A stretch of 64,000 bases of DNA, taken from NCBI GenBank assembly GCA_022414725.1, contig CM039462.1, positions 7,122,084 to 7,186,083 on the forward strand, read 5' to 3'. This document shows positions 12,601-23,382 of the stretch, in pieces (the first letter of the stretch is position 1; each line of letters starts with the position of its first letter). Below the pieces are notes generated by a model. The model saw only the letters and a program-made list of their open reading frames with translations, had not been told where the DNA came from and searched no databases. Source of the DNA: Microglena sp. YARC. Its lineage: Eukaryota > Chlorophyta > Chlorophyceae > Chlamydomonadales > Chlamydomonadaceae. Both the position numbers and the translations under genes were made by a program.

Positions 12601-15600
12601 ACCCACCCCACCTCCCTACCCATACCACCCCACCGTCGCATGCTTACAACTTCCACACCACCCACCCCCACCTCCCTACCCATACCACCCCACCCGTCGC
12701 ATGCTTACAACTTCCACACTCACCCACCCCCACCTACCCATACTACCCCACCCGTCGCATGCTACAACTTCCACACTCACCCCACCCCACTCCTACTCAT
12801 ACCACCCCCACCCGTCGCAATGCTTACAACTCCACCCACACCCCACCCCCACCTCCTACCCATTACCACCCCCACCCGTCGCATGCTTACAACTTCCACA
12901 CTCACCCACCCCCACCTCCCTACCATACACCCCACCCTTCGCATGCTTACAACTTCACACTCACCCCAACATCCACACTTCTCCCTACCCATACCACCCA
13001 CCCGTCGCATGCTTACAACTTCCACACACCCCCACCCCCACCTCCTACCATACCACCCACCCGTCGCATGCTTACAACTTCCACACTCACCCACCCCCCA
13101 CACTCCCTACCCATACCACCCCCACCCGTCGCATGCTTACAACTTCCACACTCACCCACCCCCACCTCCCTACTCATACCACCCCCACCCGTCGCATGCT
13201 TACAACTTCCACACCCACCCCCACCTCCCTACCCATACCACCCCCACCGTCGCAATGCTTACAACTTCCACACTCACCCACCCCCACCTCCCTACCCATA
13301 CCACCCCCACCCGTCGCATGCTTACAACTTCCACACTCACCCACCCCACCTCCCCTACCCATACCACCCCCACCCGTCGCATGCTTACAACTTCCACACT
13401 GCACCACACCCCACCTCCCTACCCATACCACCCCACCCGTCGCATGCTTACAACTTCCACACTCACCCACCCCACCTCCCTACCCATACCACCCCCACCG
13501 TCGCATGCTTACAACTTCCACACTCACCCACCCCCACCTCCCTACCCATACCACCCCCACCCGTCGCATGCTTACAACTTCCACACTCACCCACCCCCAC
13601 CTCCCTACCCATACCACCCCCACCCCCGTGTGCATGCTTACAACTTCCAACTCACCCACCCCCACCTCCCCTACTCATACCACCCCACCCGTCGCATGCT
13701 TACAACTTCCACACTCACCCACCCCCACCTCCCTACCCATACCACCCCACGTCGCATGCTTACAACTTCCACACTCACCACCCCCACCTCCCTACCCATA
13801 CCCCCCACCCGTCGCATGCTTACAACTTCCACACTCACCCACCCCCACCTCCCTACCCATACCACCCCCACCCGTCGCATGCTTACAACACCCACACTCA
13901 CCAGAGCAGAACTGCAGGAGCTCATTGAGAGGCTCAAAAAGCATGTCGCCCGTGGTGGTATATGGGCCTGCTGCCACCACCATGGTCAGGGGAGCGGCCT
14001 CCTCGTCCCCGCCCTGCTGCAGCCTGGACTTCGTGGTGGCCCTAGCTGGCAAGTGGGTGACCAGCTCCTTGGCCAAGAAGGTATTCCCAGTGGGGTTATT
14101 ACCCTGAGCGGCGACGACCTGGGATGTGATTTAATGTGATGGGTTGGTTGTGATGGGTTGTGATGGTTTGTGATGGGTTGGTTTGTGATAGGTTGGTTTG
14201 TGATGGGTTGGTTTGTGATGAGTTGGACTGGGTTGTGCAAGGGTGTGAGGGAGGTAGTCTGTCGTGTTGGCAGGGGTGTGGGAGGTAGTAAGTAGTGTTG
14301 TGCAGGGGTGTGAGGGAGGTAGTGTGTTGAGTTGGTAGAGGTGTGAGGGAGGTAGTGTGTTGTGTTGGCAGGGGTGTGAGGGATGAAGACAGGTGGAAGG
14401 TATTGGCGCATCTGTAGCATGAGAGGAGTGGAGAGCAACAACCAGTATCACCTCTTTCGTCAAGGTCTGTCACACACACACACAAACTTGGGGTGGGGCG
14501 GGGTGGTTGTGGGGGTGGGGGGTGATCGTGGGGGCGTGTGGGGTGGGTGATGGGTGGGTGGGGGTGGGTGGGGTGGATGGGGTGGGTGATCGTGGTAGCA
14601 GCACATGGGACGAGGAGATAGCAATAACCAGTCTCACCTCTTTTTAAGTAGATCAGACTGGGGATGTCAAGTATAATGAAGTCAAGTATAATATCAAGTA
14701 TATAGTATATAATATCAAGTATATAGTATATAATATCAAGTATATAGTATATAATATCAAGTATAATATCGAGGATACATATACATATATATACTATTAC
14801 AATTATAACTAATTTAATTGAACTTATTACAATAATAATACTACAATTTTAAAACGGATATTTAATCATACCATCATACATTACACTGATATATCGTATG
14901 AAATTGCACGATATACCCAGGAGTAAAAAATAAAACTGCAAAAACGTTGAGCCTAAAAAACCTGAGGGGGGCTGACCCCCCCCCCCCCCCCCTTTAAATA
15001 AAAATACTCTTTTTTACAACTTAGAAATGGATTCAGAGGTTTTAAAGTGTGGCGCATTCAATGGCGTCCTTGGATTTTTAGTGCAGGGAAAACACGATAG
15101 TCAAAACCTGCCCCCCCCCCCCCCAGGTTGTCCAAGTACTAGAGCCACCCTTCGTCGTCGCTGGAGGCGGCCATGTAAAAATATGTAAAAATCAGACCCA
15201 GCACAGACACTCTAAAACGCAATTTGAAAACAAAACGGTGCACATGGTCTGTTTTTTAATCTTGATTCTGGTCTGGTCACTGCCCCTTAAGGTCTATCTG
15301 TCTGGCTTCAACTGCTTGGCAATCTTCCCCATGAACTCTAACTCCTTGGTATGTAGCTCCCACAGACCAGTTGGCGCCACCTCTCGACCGTACTCCCCCT
15401 TCCAGTGGGCAGCCATGCTGTACTTCCGGATGTAATGAGCACACGAGGGGCACTCAAGTGGGGTGTTGGTGCACTTTTCTCCATCCTTGGCACAGGGGGC
15501 CTGGCTGGAAAGACAGAAAGAGAATGCCGAGAGGCGCGGAAAAGGAAAGGAACAGAAGAACGGCGGCGTTTCAATTCAATTCGGTTGCTGTTGGTTTGTG

Positions 15601-18600
15601 GGTGGGGGGCATTGCATTTGGAATGGGCTGTGTGTGGGGTGGTGGGTTTGGGTTTGTGTGTGTGTGCTGGGGGGGGTATATACTTATTGCACGAGGTCTA
15701 AAGTAGTGCCAATGGACTGCCCTTACAAAGCCTACTCATGAGTGGTCTCATAATTGCATTTGGAGGTAAAATAAAATGAGGGCTGACCCCCCCCCCCCCC
15801 CCCCCTCCCCCCCCCTAAATAAGGTGCCCAGAAAAATCTGAAAACATGCTCAATAAATCGCAAATAATTATGTCATATGCATCCTATACTCGGAATACAT
15901 CAATCGGCTTGAATCAACTTTTCGTGGAGGATGCTGCCTCCTGATATACCATACGTTTTTTAATGCAATTTATACAAAATATCGGTGTATTGTATGCTGG
16001 TATGATTGTTTATATCGCATGATATTTTGCACGATAAACTTGGGACCAGGACGATATTATCACTTTTTTTGTTTTTTACAAACCCAGTCACAACTTTATA
16101 ACACCCACTCTATTCACACCTCCCTCCCCCCCCCACCCACTCTATTCACACCTCCCTTCCCCCCCCCCACCCGCACAAACCTCCCTCACCCCTCTACTCA
16201 CTCCTCCCCCCACTGACCCACCTGTCCAGGAAAGATGCGGACCGAAGGCAAAGCACTCATGTCTAGCCTCACTCGAGCACCTTCCGAGGCCATTCGAGAG
16301 CCCTCTAACAACACTGACTCCGCGTTCAGAGCACCTTCACAATCAGAGACGATACGACCCACTACCCAGACATCGTCCTGCAGGGGTAGTGGTAGTGGTG
16401 AGTGTAGTGGTGGTGGTGGTGTGGTAGTGGTGATAGTGGTGATAGTGGTGGTGGTGGTGGTGGTAGTGGAGAGGTGGTGGTAGTAGTGGTAGTGGTGAGT
16501 GTAGTGGTGGTGGTAGTAGTGGAGAGGTGGTGGCTGTGGTGAGGGCTCCCTCACAGCCAGAGAAGATACGACCCAACACCCAGACCATGCTCTGCAGGGG
16601 TAGTGGTAGTTGTGAAAGTAGTGGTAGTGGTGGTGGTGTGGAAGTGGAAGTGAGGTGGCAGTGGGCTCCCTCACAGCCAGATAAGGCACGGATCAATACC
16701 CAGACCATAACCTGCAGGTGTAGTGGTAGTGGTGGTGGTGGTGTCGTAGTGGAGGGGAGGTGGCAGTGGTGTGGGCTCCCTCACAGCCAGATAAGACACG
16801 GACCAATACCCAGACCATAACCTGCAGGTGTAGTGGTAGTGGTGGTGGTGGTGTGGTAGTGGAGGGGAGGTGGCAGTGGTGTGGGCTCCCTCACAGCCAG
16901 ATAAGACACGGACCAATACCCAGACCATAACCTGCAGGTGTAGTGGTAGTGGTGAGAGTAGTGGTGGTGGTGTTGTGGCAGTGGAGAGGTGGTGGAAATC
17001 TCTTACAAAAATGAAAAAACAAAGAAGAAGACAAGAAATGTTTTGTTCGCGTTTACATTTTCCCTGTAATTTAGATTTTTTACTGCCAAAGACAGCGAGC
17101 AGCCAAATTGCTGGCTGAAGCTATGTAACAAAGTTCAAGTTCAAGTAATGAGATTGCATTAATAAGGTTATGATAACGCCTGGTGGGGCGTGGTGTTAAG
17201 GGAGCCTGTTGTACGCAGGTGGGGAGCGGTCTCCTACCTCAACTGGACAAGCTACCATCGCGGTTGACAACGACCTGCTACGCTAAGAGCGACGGAAGGG
17301 GGAGTCGAACCCCCGACTCTTCATCCTCAAGCGATCTGGTCTACCACTAGACCATTGTATATCACTGAAAGGGGCTGCGATTGCATTCTGTACTGAGGGG
17401 TGTTTATTCAGACCCTTTTATTATGCCTGCAGACAGTGGGCAGCCTGAAGTTTGAGCATGTTATGTAAGCGTTTACATTTTCCTGGTACTTCAGATTTTT
17501 TGCTGCCGGCGACGGGGAGACGGCGAGAATGCGACGGCAAGACGGCGAGCAGCCAAATTTCTGGCTGAAGCTATGTAACCAAGTTCAAGTTTGAGCTCAC
17601 CTGTGATTTAGCTGCGACGGAGGACTTATCCACATCAGCAGCTTCCCCACCCATGCATTCCTTGAAGGCTTGGGAAAAGTCGAGGATGCGCTCCTCAATA
17701 GCATTCACCTACACAACAATCAATTAATATTGATTTAAAAGATGCAATTTAATTTATGGGCTCTGCCCCAATGCCCTTACTGTTTTCTGGGCACATTGGA
17801 TTTAAAACTGGATCAACAGGAGGAGTCCCCACCCCTGCCCCCCCCCATTCACCTCGGCATCCACTGTGTAAATCATGAGCACAGCCACTGTGCTTCACTC
17901 AAATATTTCTGAAAGGTAAAACATCCCAACTATTTCAGGGAACAATATTTCAAGTTCAAAGATCATTTTTTTTGCAAGGTAAAGGAAAAGGCCTGACCCC
18001 CCCCCCCATTCACCTTTTATCCACTGTAAAAAAAATTGAAAATTCGAACATCGAAGTAAGTCACACTATCGGGGACAGTTGACCCTACTAAGGACGTGGT
18101 GTTATCGACACCGGTTCGTAAGCTCACCTTGCTCGAAATTGGCAACGAGGCTAGAACCAGTCACGTTTCATACGGTTGAAGGCCACCGTGAGAACCGAAA
18201 CGCTCCCGACGGGGTATCCACTGTATGCACCGTGTGCACAGCCACTCAGCGGTCCGGAGGATCAAAAACAGGCTGCTAGAAAAAATAATGTATACTTGAA
18301 TAAAGATATCCGATCCCCAATATTGCAGGGTGTCATATTGAAGGTCACAACGTTCAAAATACTTTAGCAAGGTGCGCAAAATAGCCCGAAATATCGTGAA
18401 ATAGCCTTAGTTAGCCTGGGGTATCGCGAAGAATCGTGCAAGTATCGTGCAAGTATCGACGAAAAGCCTGTTGGGTTGGCCTGGGTTTATCCAGGGTTAG
18501 CCTGGGTGCCTCACGGGCTGCCTCACGGACCCCCAATGTTGAAGGTCACAACATTCAAAATACTTTAGCAAGGTACAAGAAAAGGCCCGAAATATCGTGA

Positions 18601-21098
18601 AAGAGCCTGAGTTAGCCTGGGGTATCGAGAAGTATCGTGCAAGTATTGTGCAAGTATCGACGAATAGCCTGTTGGGTTAGCCTGGGTATATGAGTATATC
18701 CAGGGTTAGCCTGGGTGCCTCACGGGGTGCCTCACGGACCCCCAATGTTGCAGGTGAAATATCGAAGGTCATAACATTCATAATAGTTCAGCAAGGTACA
18801 AGAAAAGGCCTGCCCCCAATCCCCCTTGGCATCCATTATGTGAACAGCCACTTATCCGAAATATTTCACAGCAGGTCACAATAGTTTATTTAATATTTTA
18901 GTAAGTTAGAAAGGAAAAGGCCTGCCACCCATTCACCTTTTGGTATCCACAGTATCCATCATGTGCACAGCTACTGTGCTTATCCCAAATATTTCAGCGT
19001 CAAAGTCAAAGAAAAGTCAAGTCAAAGAAAAGTCAAGTCAAAGAAAAGTCAAGTAAAGTCAAGTCAAAGTCGAAGTCAAGGATCCAAAATATTTCAGGGT
19101 ACAATATTTCAAGGTCGAAGATCAAAAATATTTTCGCACGTTAGAGGACAAGGCCTGCCCCTCATTCACCTCCGTATCCACTGCATCCACCATATGCACA
19201 GCCACTCTGCGGTCCAACTATTTCAGGGTAAAATATTCAAGGTCAAAGATGCCAGATATTTTAGCAATTTAGTATTTTAGCCTCTTTTAAATATGCAAGG
19301 TACAAGAAGAGGCCTGCCCCCGGAGGGGGGAAGCTACCCTCCAGTGAGCTAGCATCCACAGGCCAGATCTCCTATACCCTAAACCCTTAACCGAGGAGGA
19401 TCTGGCTTGTGGATGCTAGCTCACTGGAGGGTAGCTTCCCCCCACCCCTGCCCCCCCCATTCACCTTGGCATCCACAGTGTCCATCATGAGCACAGCCAC
19501 TGTGCTTCACTCAAATATTTCAGAAAGGTAAAACATCCCAACTATTTCAGGGGACAATATTTGAAGTTCAAAGATCACAAATATTTTTGCAAGGTAAAGG
19601 AAAAGGCCTGCCCCCCCCCCCCATTCACCTTGGTATCAACTGTATCCATCATATGCAGGTGCGCTGCCCCTACATCAAAGAACGTCTCGCCCAGGGTCTG
19701 GATAGTGCATGCAGTCTTGCTGCCTCCTGCCTTCTGTTGCTGCACCACACGGCTCTTCTGCCCCTGGTTCAGACAGCGCCATGCAGGGATTCGTTTGTTT
19801 CGTTATTACTAGGGTTAAGGGTTTGTTGGTGCAACATGTTTGTGTGGTGTGGTGTGTGTGGATAGTGCATGCAGTCTTGCTGCCTCCTGCCTTCTGTTGC
19901 TGCACCACACAGCTCTTCTGCCCCTGGTTCAGACAGCGCCATGCAGGGATTCGTTTGTTTCGTTATTACTAGGGTTAAGGGTTTGTTGGTGCAACATGTT
20001 TGTGTGGTGTGGTGTGTGTGGATAGTGCATGCAGTCTTGCTGCCTCCTGCCTTCTGTTGCTGCACCACACAGCTCTTCTGCCCCTGGTTCAGACAGCGCC
20101 ATGCAGGGATTCGTTTGTTTCGTTATTACTAGGGTTAAGGGTTTGTTGGTGCAAAATGTGTGTGTGGTGTGGTGTGTGTGGATAGTGCATGCAGTCTTGC
20201 TGCCTCCTGCCTTCTGTTGCTTCGCCTCACGGCTCCTCTGCCCCTGGTTCAGACAGCGCCGTGCAGGTATTTGTTTGTTTGTTATTATCCGGGTTAAGGG
20301 TTTGTGGGTGCAACAATGCACTTCAGACAGCGCCGTGCAGGTATTTGTTTGTTTGTTATTATTAGGGTTTGGGGTTTGTGGGTGCAACAACGCACTTCAG
20401 ACAGCGCCGTGCAGGTATTTGTTTGTTTGTTGTTATTAGGGTTTGGGGTTTGTTGGTGCAACATGTGTGTGGTGTGTGTGTGTGGATTGTGCATACAGTC
20501 TTGCTGCCTACTGCCTTCTGTTGCTTCGCCACACGGCTCTTCTGCCCCTGGTTCAGACAGAGCTGAACACGGATTTGTTTGGGTATTGGCTTAGTTGGCA
20601 TTCCCGCCATGTGATGAGGAAGGTGGTGGGTACAAGGCAGGGAGAGGAGGGGGAAGGTGTGAGTGTGGGTTGGTGGTGTTGGTGTTGGTGGAGGGGGTAT
20701 TGGCTTAGTTGGCATTCCACACGGCTCTTCTGCTCCTGGTTCAGACAGCGCTGTGTAGGGATTTGTTTGCTTGTTATTATTAGGGTTTAGGATTTGTCAG
20801 CGCAACAGCATTAATGGGACATTACAAGGACGTGATACACTCAAGAGTGAGTGAACGTTGAATGGACACACAAGGAATTTAATAAGTAATTTAATATAAT
20901 ACATTTATGTCATATCAAATAAGTAATGAGAAGTTGAGAACGTCTGGTGGGTTCTTTGGAAGACGTTTTGAATCGTTTTAGTTCTGCTACAATGAATCAA
21001 TTATATCACCGGATAGCAACTGATTATATTTTTCGAACCCCCTGCTCCAGTCGGCTTCATGTTGAATTACAAACGGCTCTTTAACTCACTCACACTGC

Positions 21099-21129
<31 letters not shown>

Positions 21130-23350
21130 ACAAACACACCCACCACACCGCCCACTCACTCACACCACCCCGCCACCCACCCACCCACCCACACTACCCC
21201 ACCACCACCACCACCCACCCACTCACTCACACTGTCCCCCACCACCCACCCACTGTTCTAGACGGCTTCATACGGTAATGGGACATTCACGAGTCAGTGA
21301 GCGTTTATATCAATTCAGCAGATGATTTGGATTTTAGTTTTTGAAACATTTCGTAGTTTGTGGTTTGTACATTAATCTTGAGAAATTAGCCTGAGAATTC
21401 AAAACTAGCCTGAGAATTCAAAATTAGCCTGAGAATTCTGATATTTTGGCCTAATACTCGAGATTCTGACAATTCTGAGAATTGTAGAAAATTCTGCCTG
21501 GATGGCATGATACCATTTGATGACATGATATCATCTGCCGGTCACTAATTACGTGTGAGGGATGCCTCAGGTTTTTCCAACAGAAAAGGGTGCAGAAAGA
21601 ATTCACATCAATTTGCAGTGGGGTTCAAGAACTTGGCACTCAGCCCACTCTTTTTCTTTTCGGCTAAGAGCAGCAGCTTCTAGGAAGCTCCCCTGGCTGG
21701 CTAATCAGCCAAACCTATCCCATCACACCACATTGGTGCTCTTCGATTACCAAAACGCATCAAATCCCATCCTATGACCTCACGCCACATCACATCTGTT
21801 CACTTGTTGACCTAGTCCCCAAGAAATTGACAAAACAAATCCCATCCTATGACCTCACGCCACATCACATCTGTTCACTTTGTGACAACTCATCCACTCT
21901 GATCCCATAAAACCACACTGCATTGCTTCACTATCTGACAACTCATCCCATCCCATGACAACTCATCCCATCCCATCCTATGACAACACACATCACTTCC
22001 ATCACTATCTGACAACTCATCCAACATTGGCGCCCAAAACCAAACCCACCAACATTGACACCTAAACCCAAAGCCACCAACATTGGCACCCAAACCCAAA
22101 CCACGCACCAGAGGAGTTGTATGCAGGGTTGCTTCATTCAGAGTTGACACCACCATGCCTTTCTGCAGTCATAGACCAGGGTGGGTGGGTTTGGGTTGGC
22201 TTGAGTTTGTTAGGTTTGGGTTTGGGGGTTTGGTTTGCTGGTGGGTTTGGGTTCCTGCAGGGATTTGGTGGGTGGGTTTGGGTTTGGGTTTGGTGTGGGT
22301 GGATTTGGGTTTGTGGTTTGTGGGGGTTGGGTTTGGGTTTGGTGTGGGTGGGTTGGGTTTGTGATTGGTGGGGGTTGGTGGGGTTGGGGTTTGGTGTGGG
22401 TGGGTTGGTTGGTGGTTGGTGGGGTTGGTGTTCATTCAGAGTTTACACCACCATGCCTTTCTACAGTCATAGACAGTCATAGGCCAGGGATTTGGTGGGC
22501 GGGTTTGGGTTTGGGAGTTTGTTTTTAGGTGGGTAGTTTTTGTTGTTGTTGTTGTTGTTGGTGGTGGTGCGTTTGGGTTTGGTGGGTTTGGGGGTTGATT
22601 TTAGGTGGGGTTTTTTGTTGTAGTTGTTGTTGTTTGTGGGTTTGGTTTTTTTTTATAGTTTTGTTTTTGGTAGTGTTGGTGGATTTTGGATTGGTGGGTT
22701 TGGTTTTTTTTTAGGGGTTTTTGTTTTGGTGTTGTTGTTGGTGAGTTTGGGTTTGGTGGGTTTGGGTTTGGCTGTTTGGTTGTAGTTTTCAGTTTTTTTT
22801 GTTCGTGGGTTTGGGTTTGGGTTTGACGTTGGTGGGTTTGGGTTGGGTGTGGGTGGGTTGGGTCTATGGTTGATGGGGGTTGGTGTTCAATCAAAGTCGA
22901 CACCACCCTGCAGTCATAGGCCAGGTAAGCGCTAGTCAAGGGTGGGAATGGTTGTGTGTTGTGTGCTGTTGAGTGGTGTGATTTAGTGTGTGTGGTGTGG
23001 TAGGGTGAATATGGCTTTGTATTGTGTTGTGTGTGTGAGGAGTGTTGTGAGATGGTGTGTGTTGTGGTGTGACGTTGCATGGATTGGTGTGTGTTCGCAT
23101 GTGTGTGGTGTGCAGTGGAGTGTGTGTGCTGTGTTGTTTGTGTGTGGGGTTTGTTTGTGTGTGTGTGTGGTGTGGGGGGGGGGTTGAGTACGGAAGTGTG
23201 TGTGTGTGGTGGTGGGGGGGGTTGTGTACGATGTGTGTGTGTGTGGGGGGGGTGGGGGGTGAGTACGGAAGTGTGTGTGTGTGTGTGTTGTGTGGGGGGG
23301 GGGGCGGGGGGGCGGGGGGGGGGGGGGGGGGGGGGGGGGGTGAGTACGGA

Positions 23351-23382
<32 letters not shown>

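Larger units (their letters stand above)
17840..19560. repeat. Exon 5 donor-edge copies, about 7 decayed units
   Basis: Units of the form GCCTGCCCCCCCATTCACCT, TGGTATCCACTGTATCCATC, ATATGCACAGCCACTGTGCT recur near 17845, 18008, 18205, 18810, 18930, 19165 and 19460. On the minus strand each is a copy of the exon 5 end (ATGATGGATAC.GT.GATACCAAG) plus donor GTGAATGG. Spacing is irregular, and intervening intron carries CAAATATTTCAGGGTA blocks. Copies differ by substitutions, so this is genuine divergence as well as possible read error. Confidence 0.88.

Noticed and set aside
12320..14139. Plus-strand ORFs of 539-595 aa, Pro/His/Thr-rich
   Set aside because: They read through the 63-bp intronic array antisense to POLA2 and run into exon 8 on the wrong strand. 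This is an artefact of period 63.
15294..15504. The zinc-finger exon as a POLA2 exon
   Set aside because: Exons 7 and 8 join directly at FPGQ-VV, as in other B subunits, and this exon ends in a stop.
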